Of a stretch of 64,000 bases of DNA, positions 16,734-24,367 are shown piece by piece. Source of the stretch: Prochloron sp965198675 (lineage in GTDB: Bacteria; Cyanobacteriota; Cyanobacteriia; Cyanobacteriales; Prochloraceae); the NCBI GenBank assembly GCA_965198675.1, contig OZ240666.1, forward strand, positions 3,100,001-3,164,000, in the 5' to 3' direction. The notes below the pieces were generated by a model. It searched no databases. It was not told the origin of the DNA and saw only the letters and a list, made by a program, of their open reading frames with translations. Position numbers and translations under genes: made by a program. Position 1 is the stretch's first letter. Every line of letters begins with the position of its first letter.

Positions 16734-17453
16734 ATGAGCGTTAATTTAGCAACCATGTTGCGCGAGGGAACGAAAAAATCCCACACCATGGCAGAAAACG
16801 TTGGTTTTGTCAAGTGCTTCCTCAAAGGGGTTGTGGAAAAGAAGTCTTACCGGAAGTTGGTTGCTAACCTCTATTTCGTCTATTCAGCGATGGAAGAGGA
16901 AATGGAAAAGCTGAAGGACCATCCCATTGTCTCCAAAATTTACTTTTCTAAGTTAAAGCGCAAGGAAAGTCTGGAAAAAGACTTATACTTCTACTATGGA
17001 GCCAACTGGAAACAAGAAATTAAACTCTCTGGTGCTGGATCTGCCTACGTGGAAAGAATTCACGAAGTAGCAGCAACTAAACCGGAACTGTTAGTCAGCC
17101 ACTCCTACACCCGCTATCTGGGGGATTTATCCGGGGGACAAATTCTGAAAAAAATCGCCCAAAACGCCATGAACTTGGAAGCAGGGGGAACAGCTTTTTA
17201 CGAATTTCCAGACATTCCCGACGAAAAGGCATTCAAAAATCAATACCGCCAAGCCATGAACGAACTGCCTGTGGATATGGCAACAGCAGAAGAAATTGTA
17301 GCAGAAGCTAACGATGCTTTTGCCATGAATATGAAAATGTTCCAGGAATTAGAGGGCAACTTGATTAAGGCGATCGGTATTATGGTCTTCAATAGCCTCA
17401 CCCGCCGTCGCAGTCGCGGTAGCACGGAACCGGGATTGGCAACTGGGTCGTAA
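16734..17453 (+). CDS. ho1: Heme oxygenase (ferredoxin-dependent)
   Basis: 239 residues from ATG 16734 (MSVNLATMLREGTKKSHTMAEN), the normal cyanobacterial start; upstream in-frame codons are ignored. The proximal heme ligand is the histidine of KKSHTMAE (~H17) and the distal helix is YLGDLSGGQILKK (~130-142) with the flexible glycines. Opens heme to biliverdin IXalpha, iron and CO, feeding phycobilin synthesis. The C-terminal end (RRRSRGSTEPGLATGS) is a basic tail. No obvious pcyA or O2-response partner nearby. Confidence 0.95.
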   Translation: MSVNLATMLREGTKKSHTMAENVGFVKCFLKGVVEKKSYRKLVANLYFVYSAMEEEMEKLKDHPIVSKIYFSKLKRKESLEKDLYFYYGANWKQEIKLSGAGSAYVERIHEVAATKPELLVSHSYTRYLGDLSGGQILKKIAQNAMNLEAGGTAFYEFPDIPDEKAFKNQYRQAMNELPVDMATAEEIVAEANDAFAMNMKMFQELEGNLIKAIGIMVFNSLTRRRSRGSTEPGLATGS

Positions 17454-17560
17454 TTTTGTTTCACCGCCGGCATTAATCAATGGCGGCGGCAGAGGCGCAG
17501 AGAGGGGAGTTTCTCTGTGTCCTCTGTGCCTCTGTGGTTTAATCATAAATAATTATCATC
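17454..17560. repeat. CTCTGTGCCTCTGTGG-type repeat before the AAA ATPase gene
   Basis: Copy of the dispersed GCAGAGGCGCAGAG / CTCTGTGTCCTCTGTGCC tail. The same family marks gene ends at 4540-4570, 19885-19950, 20590-20680, 20820-20900, 24118-24165, 24275-24335, 36515-36540, 46560-46590, 51375-51555, 52220-52250 and 52835-52860. Confidence 0.7.
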
Positions 17561-18718
17561 ATGGTTAGTAGTAGGGATAGATTTGAAAATATATCGGTAA
17601 GGGGTTTTCGCTGTCTTCAAAATATTGACCTTGAGATGAGAGATCTCATCGTTATGATTGGTGCAAACGGCTCAGGAAAGACTTCCTTTTTAGATGTTCT
17701 TTCAACCCTAGCCGCTTCAGCTAGTGGACATCTACACAATATGTTGCAACTCAAAGGTGGCTTAAATGAAATCTTGACTAGAGGTAAAGCGCAAGAACTT
17801 GCAATCAAAATTGCAATGAAAGTGCCAAAGGAAGAACCTCTGAAATATAGCTTGACACTATCCCCTAAAGGCTTATCCTATGAAGTTAGAGATGAAACTT
17901 TAACCCAGCAGAGAAATCCAAATAGACCTGAACCATTCAAATATATTGAATCACATGGGTTAGACATTAAATATTTTCAAGAAGGCAGCGGGCTCTTGAA
18001 ACCTAATTGGGAACCCAACTATCTTGAAACGTCACTTTCTCAAGTTCCTAAAATGTATCGTACACCAGAAAACTTGAGAAAAAGCCTTGCTTCCTGTACA
18101 TATTATGGGGCACTTGATGTTTCCGAGAAAAGCCCAATCCGTCTACCTCAAGCAATGGGTCCTGCCAAGTTGCCTGGAGCGAGTGGTGAAGACCTAGTTT
18201 CTTGTCTTTACAATCTTCGAGAAACAGATCGAGATCGCTTTGAAATGGTTGAAAATATTATTTCTGCCGCATTTCCAGATTTCGAGCGGCTAAACTTTCC
18301 TCCAGTTGCCGCAGGAACTATCTCCATGACTTGGACAGATAGAAATTTTTCTCAGCCTATATATGTACATGAGTTATCAGAGGGAACTCTACGCTTTCTC
18401 TGGTTGGTTACTCTTCTTCAAAGTCCAAGTTTAACAACAGTTACTTTGCTAGATGAACCGGAAGTTAGTTTGCATCCAGAACTTTTAAGACACTTAGTGC
18501 CTTTAATGAGAGAGGCTTCAAAACACACACAACTAATAGTTGCAACCCACTCAGATCGGCTGATCAGATTTCTTGAGCCACGGGAGATTCTGATTTGTGA
18601 TCTTGAAGAAGGAGAAGCAAAAATGACATGGGCTGATACTCTTAATCTAGATAAATGGTTAGAAGATTACAGTCTTGACCAAGTGTGGGCAATGAATGTA
18701 ATGGGAGGTCGTCCATGA
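17561..18718 (+). CDS. AAA family ATPase (RecF/OLD-like), defence-type
   Basis: 385 residues. N-terminal FENISVRGFRCLQNIDLEM, then Walker A GANGSGKTS (34-42); a central insertion; signature-like LSEGTLRFLWLVTLL (~280), Walker B TVTLLDEPEVSLHPELL (~303-319) and switch histidine in IVATHSDRLI. This is the single-polypeptide SMC-like ATPase type found next to TOPRIM-like partners. Its TGA overlaps the ATG of the following gene (ATGA at 18715-18718), so the two are translationally coupled. The pair recalls two-gene phage-defence modules (ATPase plus TOPRIM nuclease), but I cannot name a described system. Confidence 0.85.
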   Translation: MVSSRDRFENISVRGFRCLQNIDLEMRDLIVMIGANGSGKTSFLDVLSTLAASASGHLHNMLQLKGGLNEILTRGKAQELAIKIAMKVPKEEPLKYSLTLSPKGLSYEVRDETLTQQRNPNRPEPFKYIESHGLDIKYFQEGSGLLKPNWEPNYLETSLSQVPKMYRTPENLRKSLASCTYYGALDVSEKSPIRLPQAMGPAKLPGASGEDLVSCLYNLRETDRDRFEMVENIISAAFPDFERLNFPPVAAGTISMTWTDRNFSQPIYVHELSEGTLRFLWLVTLLQSPSLTTVTLLDEPEVSLHPELLRHLVPLMREASKHTQLIVATHSDRLIRFLEPREILICDLEEGEAKMTWADTLNLDKWLEDYSLDQVWAMNVMGGRP

Positions 18719-19245
18719 AAATTGCTATTTTAGTGGAAGGGGCTACCTCAGTAGCGTTTAAAGAAAAGCTTCGCGACTTCCTCAAAAATCATTTAGAGAA
18801 AGATTTGCCAAGGCTGAACTTCAAACCTCAGGGCGGTCGAATCCCTAAGGCTAAGCAACTAAAGCGTATAGTTGAAAATCTACTCAATAACGATGGTTAT
18901 AATGTTGTAATCGCACTTACAGACGTTTATACGGGAACGAGAGATTTTCAAGATGCCACTGATGCTAAGGAAAAGATGATGAGATGGGTGGAAGATAATT
19001 CAAAATTCTATCCTCATACAGCATTACATGATTTTGAAGCATGGCTTCTGCCATACTGGTCAACTATCCAAACTTTAGCGAAACACAATCGCTCTGCCCC
19101 TAGTGGTGCTCCTGAAACCGTGAACCACCAAACCCCCCTTCTGAAAGAATCAAGGAGATTTTTAGGTTGGGAGAATGTAAAAGAGACTATAACAAATGTG
19201 AATCGAATTATTGGTCTCTGTAATCAAGACAAGTTAATTCCTTGA
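18715..19245 (+). pseudogene. DUF4276 (TOPRIM-like) protein, probably frameshifted
   Basis: Starts MKIAILVEGATSVAFKEKLRDF at the ATGA overlap. Family marks: VIALTDVYTGTRDF, FYPHTALHDFEAWLLPYW, HNRSAPSGAPETVNHQTP. After a run of six C at about 19132-19137 the normal family continuation (PSERIKEIFRLGECKRDYNK) is read in another frame, while the annotated frame gives unrelated LLKESRRFLGWENVKE and ends early at 176 residues; relatives end ~25 residues later. The acidic residue usual after VEGxT (VEGPTE) is S here. Either a homopolymer indel (or sequencing error) or a decayed effector. Confidence 0.65.
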
Positions 19246-19248
19246 GGT

Positions 19249-19872
19249 TTAACACGTTAAATAATGGTCATATTTGGTTGGTATTCCTAAAGCAAGAATG
19301 CCTAATATTTTGCTCAAATTATCAATAGAATATTCGGTTAAATCAATATCTAGATTTCTATCTTGCAGGCGCAAAAATTTCCAAATATTCCCGGTTGTAA
19401 CTGCTCCATAAATGATGGGTATCTCGTTACCCTCTTGTTGATTGAATAACTGTGCTGCTAACATTAGTGCCCCACACTGACCTAAACCTAAATTAAGATT
19501 TTCTTTTTTAGCTTCTACAATAGCCAGAACTGGAGCTTGAATGTAAATTTGTTCAGGGGATAAACTAATCAAGAAATCAAAATCCCCATTTAATCCTTGA
19601 GATTTATCAATATTAAATTCGTTGCCAGAAAACAAACTGATTTGTGAATTTGCTCTTCGCTTTATTTCTAGTAAAATAGGGGCAATAATCATTTCCGAGC
19701 GAGATTTTGCTGTATTGATTGCCAGAGCTAAAGGAAGATTAAACTCCAGGGTATCTACTAAGAGTTTATTTGGTTGCTGTTGGGAAAAACCATGGAAAAT
19801 ATTGGGATTCTCATTAATAGTGAGCTGAAACTTTTCCTTGACTGCTTTTAAAGTAAAATCACTATAAGCCAT
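19249..19872 (-). CDS. Cyanobacterial protein with PD-(D/E)XK-like core
   Basis: 207 residues from ATG 19872 (MAYSDFTLKAVKEKF); an upstream in-frame start at 19899 lies in repeat DNA and is rejected. The segment DFDFLISLSPEQIYIQAPVLAIVEAKKENLNLGLGQC has the D...(E/V)EAKK arrangement of PD-(D/E)XK nucleases, followed by helix ALMLAAQLFNQ. It is a common cyanobacterial gene of unknown role. The 3' end overlaps no other gene; three bases separate it from the stop of the DUF4276 gene, convergent. Confidence 0.65.
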   Translation of the reverse strand: MAYSDFTLKAVKEKFQLTINENPNIFHGFSQQQPNKLLVDTLEFNLPLALAINTAKSRSEMIIAPILLEIKRRANSQISLFSGNEFNIDKSQGLNGDFDFLISLSPEQIYIQAPVLAIVEAKKENLNLGLGQCGALMLAAQLFNQQEGNEIPIIYGAVTTGNIWKFLRLQDRNLDIDLTEYSIDNLSKILGILALGIPTKYDHYLTC

Positions 19873-19999
19873 TTTCTTGTTTCTCGCGCAAAGGCGCAAA
19901 GGCGCAAAGAAAGAAGTTTATTACTCTCTGCGTGCTCTGCGCCGGAGCGGTTCATCTTATTTATTATAGCACTAGGAACTCCCAACCCACCCATAGCAG

Positions 20000-20575
20000 T
20001 TACCAAACAATCTTGAAATCTAAAACGAAACCTGGTAAAACATTTTCCCCTGATAAACTAGGGGGGTTATCTAAAACTTCCTTTTCTTCCCCAAGACGAT
20101 AAATCTCAACTTGACGTTGCTTCGGATTAATTAACCAACCTAGTTTAACTCCATTTGAGCTATATTCCTGCATTTTCTCTTGAGTGTCTTTTAAGCGATC
20201 GCTGGGTGACATGAGTTCAAGAACAAAATCCGGTGCAAGAGGGGGAAATTTGGTTTTTTCTTCTGGGGTTAATTCATCCCATCTTGCTTGTTTAACCCAA
20301 GAAACGTCTGGAGAACGCTCTGCACCATTGGAGAGACGGAAACAGGTGGAAGAATCAAAGCAAACTCCTAGTTTGGCTTGTTCGTTCCAAATTCCTATCT
20401 TCAGAGCAAGATTAAAGTTTCTTTTGCCTGTTTCTCCCCCTGTTGGCGACACAATAATTATTTCTCCTTTAGCATTTCGTTCTAATTTAACATCTGGATT
20501 TTGGCGGCAAAACTGGTAAAATTTTTCACTATCTAGCTGAAACAGTGGCTCTAATTTGAGAGTATAAGTATTCAT
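20000..20575 (-). CDS. Uma2 family endonuclease (DUF820)
   Basis: 191 residues from ATG 20575 (MNTYTLKLEPLFQLD). Same architecture as the copy at 5431-6009: GEIIIVSPTGGETGKRN, RSPDVSWVKQARWDEL, FVLELMSPSDRLKDT, KLGWLINPKQRQVEIYR. It is closest to the copy at 29431-30018, sharing PDVSWVKQARWDELTP. Flanked on both sides by GCGCAAAG/CTCTGCG repeats, which suggests that such repeats and Uma2 genes have been shuffled together. Confidence 0.85.
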   Translation of the reverse strand: MNTYTLKLEPLFQLDSEKFYQFCRQNPDVKLERNAKGEIIIVSPTGGETGKRNFNLALKIGIWNEQAKLGVCFDSSTCFRLSNGAERSPDVSWVKQARWDELTPEEKTKFPPLAPDFVLELMSPSDRLKDTQEKMQEYSSNGVKLGWLINPKQRQVEIYRLGEEKEVLDNPPSLSGENVLPGFVLDFKIVW

Positions 20576-20671
20576 GATTTTTCTAAGTCTCGCGCAAAGA
20601 CGCAAAGGCGCAAAGAAAGAAGTTGATTACACTCTCCCTTTCTTCTCTCTGCGTCCTCTGCGCCTCTGCGG

Positions 20672-20818
20672 TTCATTCTTCTTTAATATCCCCATCAGAC
20701 AAAATCAATTTCTCCAGTACCTCTTTTAACAAGGTGGGTAAACGGCGCATAATCTTGCCTTTTTCCCTGTCAACTGGTACCAGAGTGACTTGAGCAGTTA
20801 GATAGAGTTCATCTCCAT
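20672..20818 (-). pseudogene. Duplicated 3' end of the thioesterase gene
   Basis: 147 bases nearly identical (one visible mismatch) to 20901-21047, the last 49 codons of the thioesterase gene, with the TGA included. The duplication also covers the adjoining GAAGTTGATTACA...CTCTGCGGTTCATT repeat, so the unit is about 210-224 bases in tandem. The copied piece has no start and is a dead tail. Confidence 0.9.
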
Positions 20819-20900
20819 AAGACGCAAAGGCACAAAGAAAGAAGTTGATTACATCATACCTCTCCCTTTCTTCTCTCTGCGTACTCTGCGTCTCTGCGGT

Positions 20901-21356
20901 TCATTCTTCTTTAATATCCTCATCAGACAAAATCAATTTCTCCAGTACCTCTTTTAACAAGGTGGGTAAACGGCGCATAATCTTGCCTTTTTCCCTGTCA
21001 ACTGGTACCAGAGTGACTTGAGCAGTTAGATAGAGTTCATCTCCATTCAATGATTCTAACCGATAATCCCAATTCAGGCGAACTTTCTCTATAGCTGCTA
21101 ACCGCGTTTTGAGCAAGGCGGACATACCGAGGTAAATAGGTTTGTGGTACCGTAGGGATAATTGTACCACGGGTAAGTCACAACCGAGAGCGACTAAATT
21201 GTGGAAATCTAAGCCGAATGTGCGCAAATGCTCTATTCGTGCTTCTTCCAACCAAGTAAGATAATTTCCGTGCCAAACTACACCAGCATAGTCGGTATGA
21301 TGGGGTTGGGCTTTGATTGGGTATTCAAACCAATTGGTTGTTTGTTTCTTGTTCAA
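20901..21356 (-). CDS. Acyl-CoA thioesterase, hotdog (4HBT) family
   Basis: 151 residues. Active-site aspartate in HHTDYAGVVWHGNYLTWLEEARIE (D~22) as in YbgC/4HBT enzymes, followed by LPVVQLSLRYHKPIYLG. In cyanobacteria a related enzyme hydrolyses 1,4-dihydroxy-2-naphthoyl-CoA for phylloquinone synthesis; this protein could have that role, but the sequence does not decide it. Its 3' end is tandemly duplicated (20672-20818). Confidence 0.8.
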   Translation of the reverse strand: MNKKQTTNWFEYPIKAQPHHTDYAGVVWHGNYLTWLEEARIEHLRTFGLDFHNLVALGCDLPVVQLSLRYHKPIYLGMSALLKTRLAAIEKVRLNWDYRLESLNGDELYLTAQVTLVPVDREKGKIMRRLPTLLKEVLEKLILSDEDIKEE

Positions 21357-21424
21357 TAGACATTTTAATAAAATATAGATCCATTATATCTCTTTTTTGT
21401 ATAGCATGGGGTAAAGATTTCGAG

Positions 21425-23500
21425 CTAGACTGCCCCTGATATAGGCGAACATAGTGCTTTCCCAATTAGATAAACCATTTCATCCAAATCTTCAGTTGTG
21501 AATAAACGGTGATTTTCTGCTTCTGTCAATCCATTGTTAATGCCTTGAAAACCAGTATTCTGAAAAGTTGCTACCAATAAGTCGTAATTAATTTCTTCAT
21601 GAGGAGCATCTGAATTAGCTCTTTGGTTGTAGAAATTAAGCATATCTTCGTAATCTTGACTGCTGGAAATTTGATAATCCTGTATCAGGCTCTCAGGATT
21701 ATTGCCCATAATAGCTTCACCAACTGCTCTAGCACAGCCACCAAATGCACCTAGAACAAACAAAGGCTTGTGGTGGTCGATTGCCAGTGCCGCTTCTTCA
21801 GCAATTCCAGGGAATGCCCCCTTATAGTCTGTAACCTTCCCACCAAGGATAATCCGAGCATCGATTCCCCTTGCCATTTCCTCTCGCATAGCAGTCAGAC
21901 AACGGGCCCAAATATAACGATGCTCCGTGTTATTAGGCTCTAGATAAGTATTTTCGTCAAGGCTAAAAGGCGGGAGCTGAAGGTCTTGAGGTAGAGGAAT
22001 CGCCCGAATTGAAACTTCATTTTTATGGCTAGCCTGCCACTCAACGGTTGCCCTAAGATGCAAAGGCCAGGCTAAGAAATTCTGTATCTTCTCTCCTCGT
22101 TCCGTGGCGTCCTCATTGTAAGCCTTGACCATTTCCATCAAATCTAGGGTAAAACCACCAGGACGTAGATCCCCGCCATAAGCAACACTAGCTCCTTGAG
22201 CCAGAAGATGGCGACTAATTTCAATGAGTGCCCTTTGTTGATGAACAGCACTAAAGCCAAGTGGCTGTAAATCGGGACTATCAGAAATGGAAATCCCGAT
22301 TACTTTACCAGAGAGTGGTTTTTGCTCTCGTTTTCTTGTCACTTGGGGCATAAGCTGGAAAGGAGTCCAAGCTTTAATTCCTGGATCCAGAGAGTTGAGT
22401 ACCTCCATCTCGTCATCTCCTAAAGGGGGATCTGGATAAATTAAGAGAGTACATGGTTGTGGTTTGTCCCCTTGCCAAGATTGGACTTGATTTAATAATT
22501 CAGGAGCGAAAGGGATAATTCTGGCTTGCTCTGGGATTCTTCCAATCTTTTTTAAGGTTTCTACATAGCCAGGGAAGTAGCGATACCGCAGCACCTCAAG
22601 CAAAATCCTGGCAATAATAGTGGGAATCGTCTCAGTCCCTTGCCAGGGCAATGTTGGCGTGTTGCCCAAATAGGGAAAGCTACGTTCCTCTCCTCTGTTG
22701 AGGGCATTGATTAGCAGTATAGGAACTCTATATTTCTTAGCGGTTAAGATTTCCCAACGGCAAAAATAGCGGGTGGCATAGGCATCTGTCTGGCAGATTA
22801 ACAGAGCAGAATCCTTAAGACCAGCTTTTATTTCCTCTCTAAAATCATAACCAGGTGCTATGTCCTTCGTATCAAAAAAGTTATCGAGTGTATTATCTTC
22901 CAGAAGCCATTCACGAATCCCCTCAGCAATTTGAAGCCCGTCTTGTTTGGCATGACTGAGGAAAAGTTGAACGGGAGGGGGTGCTTTTCCCTCTTCTGCC
23001 TGCCCTTTTGATGTAATCTGTTGCAGTTGTCGGCAGCAGGAGTGTAGTACCTTTCTCAATAGAGTGTCCCGCTGGTTAGCAGTGTTGTCTATTTGGTAGA
23101 TTCTGATAAAGTTAGTGTGGGCAATTTTATCACTCAAGTTATAGGCTGATTTAGTCAGTGCCACAGGGTAAAGGCGATGGTGGGGGGCTAACCGGGAGGC
23201 AGCATCCCAAAGGGATTCAATATACTGCTCCCAACTGTCACTGATCACCATGTGGTCATCTATCAGGACAAACGTGGCGGAGTTGAGGGAGTGCTTCAAA
23301 TTAATAGGTTTAGGACTGTCGGTTTTTGGTTGAAAGGGTGCTGAACGAAAATGAATCGGAATCCCAAGACCTCGCAACAGGGGATGTTCTGGATCTGCAC
23401 AGATATGCTGAAAGAGGTACTCAGACAAATGTTGTCCCGTAGGAGACTGGGGATGCCAAATGAGGTAAATTCTAAAGTAGGGATGATATTGAGTCGTCAT
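21425..23500 (-). CDS. TIR-SLOG protein, Thoeris-like effector candidate
   Basis: 691 residues from ATG 23500 (MTTQYHPYFRIYLIWHP); a TTG seven codons upstream is less likely. Three parts are visible. Residues ~8-145: a TIR-like domain without a catalytic glutamate (FRIYLIWHPQSPTGQHLSEYLF, TFVLIDDHMVISDSW). Residues ~175-305: a full TIR domain (VQLFLSHAKQDGLQIAEGI, FFDTKDIAPGYDF, ALLICQTDAYATRYFCRWEI) with E~250 in the position of the NADase glutamate. Residues ~400-680: a SLOG domain of the LSDAT type (GKVIGISISDSP, HQQRALIEISRHLLAQGA, VAYGGDLRPGGFT, ARIILGGKVTDYKG, GAFGGCARAVGEAI). SLOG domains bind NAD-derived signals in ThsA. Inference: a SLOG-sensed TIR NADase partnered with the divergent gene at 23606. 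Confidence 0.82.
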   Translation of the reverse strand: MTTQYHPYFRIYLIWHPQSPTGQHLSEYLFQHICADPEHPLLRGLGIPIHFRSAPFQPKTDSPKPINLKHSLNSATFVLIDDHMVISDSWEQYIESLWDAASRLAPHHRLYPVALTKSAYNLSDKIAHTNFIRIYQIDNTANQRDTLLRKVLHSCCRQLQQITSKGQAEEGKAPPPVQLFLSHAKQDGLQIAEGIREWLLEDNTLDNFFDTKDIAPGYDFREEIKAGLKDSALLICQTDAYATRYFCRWEILTAKKYRVPILLINALNRGEERSFPYLGNTPTLPWQGTETIPTIIARILLEVLRYRYFPGYVETLKKIGRIPEQARIIPFAPELLNQVQSWQGDKPQPCTLLIYPDPPLGDDEMEVLNSLDPGIKAWTPFQLMPQVTRKREQKPLSGKVIGISISDSPDLQPLGFSAVHQQRALIEISRHLLAQGASVAYGGDLRPGGFTLDLMEMVKAYNEDATERGEKIQNFLAWPLHLRATVEWQASHKNEVSIRAIPLPQDLQLPPFSLDENTYLEPNNTEHRYIWARCLTAMREEMARGIDARIILGGKVTDYKGAFPGIAEEAALAIDHHKPLFVLGAFGGCARAVGEAIMGNNPESLIQDYQISSSQDYEDMLNFYNQRANSDAPHEEINYDLLVATFQNTGFQGINNGLTEAENHRLFTTEDLDEMVYLIGKALCSPISGAV

Positions 23501-23605
23501 GGGGTTAAGTTGGAGCAGCAATAAAACTCTTTTATCATATTAACTCTCAATCGCCGAAATTTGTGCTAGTATTAAACCAAGTAACAGTTAATTTAACAAG
23601 ATTTT
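23501..23605. promoter_or_regulatory. Shared divergent promoter region of the TIR pair
   Basis: 105 bases separate the two divergent ATGs. AT-rich, with GTAACAGTTAATTTAACAAG just before 23606 and TTTTATCATATTAA on the other side. No clear operator; the geometry implies joint control. Confidence 0.4.
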
Positions 23606-24100
23606 ATGGCAAGAAAGGTATTCGTCAGTTACTCACACAGATTAGATGACCAAGCAGCAGATGACTTTCAAAAAATATTTGCTAATAAACGTGATGTTTT
23701 TATTGATAAGTCAATCCGAAAAAATATCGGTAACAAGAAAGCGTCAACTATAAAAGCAAAATTAAGCTCACTTATCAAAGATAGCTCTGTAACAGTGGTG
23801 CTTATCGGGAAAGAAACAGATGGCAGAAAATGGGTTGATTGGGAAATTTACCATAGTCTTAGAAAATCCGATGGAAAAGCGAGAAACGGACTATTAGGGG
23901 TGAAAATTCCCAATAAAACTCATTGGATTCCAGATAGGTTATCGGATAACATTCCTAATATGGATTTAATTATTGACTGGCCGAGGGATTATAGAACTTT
24001 AGCAAATGCTATTGAGGAAGCATACAATGCTGCAAAAAATGGTTCTCCAAATCTAAGTAAACCACTAAGAGAAAGAAATTCCTCTAAGCACTTGCACTAA
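23606..24100 (+). CDS. ThsB-like TIR (MTH538/DUF1863) protein
   Basis: 164 residues. KVFVSYSHRLDD (4-15), VFIDKSI (31-37), then helix STIKAKLSSLIKDSSVTVVLIGKETDGRKWVDWEI (47-81) with E80 at the place of the TIR catalytic glutamate, and a final WP.DYRTLANAIEEA helix. This layout, especially the L-I-x-x-S-S-V-T-V-V-L-I-G run followed by W-V-x-x-E-I, is that of ThsB, the phage-sensing TIR protein that makes a cyclic ADP-ribose signal in Thoeris. It stands head to head with the TIR-SLOG gene, which could be its receiver. Function here is inferred. Confidence 0.82.
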   Translation: MARKVFVSYSHRLDDQAADDFQKIFANKRDVFIDKSIRKNIGNKKASTIKAKLSSLIKDSSVTVVLIGKETDGRKWVDWEIYHSLRKSDGKARNGLLGVKIPNKTHWIPDRLSDNIPNMDLIIDWPRDYRTLANAIEEAYNAAKNGSPNLSKPLRERNSSKHLH

Positions 24101-24367
24101 GTTGGAATACTTACTGTTTCTTCTCTCTGCGTTCTCTGCGCCTCTGCGGTTTATTCTTCTTTAATATCGCGGGCGCAAGCCTTGTGCCTCTAAGGGTTTG
24201 GTGGGCAATAATAAATTTACTCTCATTATGGGGTACTAAACGTTGTCCAAATTGCCCACCCTACGAACTACCTCTCCTTTTCTTATCTCTGCGCCCTCTG
24301 CGCCTCTGCGGTTCATTCCTCTTTAATATCCCCATGGGGGGGGCAGGAATACCCCGCCCGTGAAAAA
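24101..24367. repeat. Two copies of a CTCTGCG...TTCTTCTTTAATATC repeat
   Basis: At 24118-24165 and 24275-24335 the string CTCTGCGGTT(C/T)ATTCNTCTTTAATATC recurs; the same string forms the end of the thioesterase gene and of its duplicated tail. Between them is a split TGGGCAAT/ATTGCCCACC palindrome. So a gene end has been spread with the repeat to four places in 4 kb. Confidence 0.75.
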
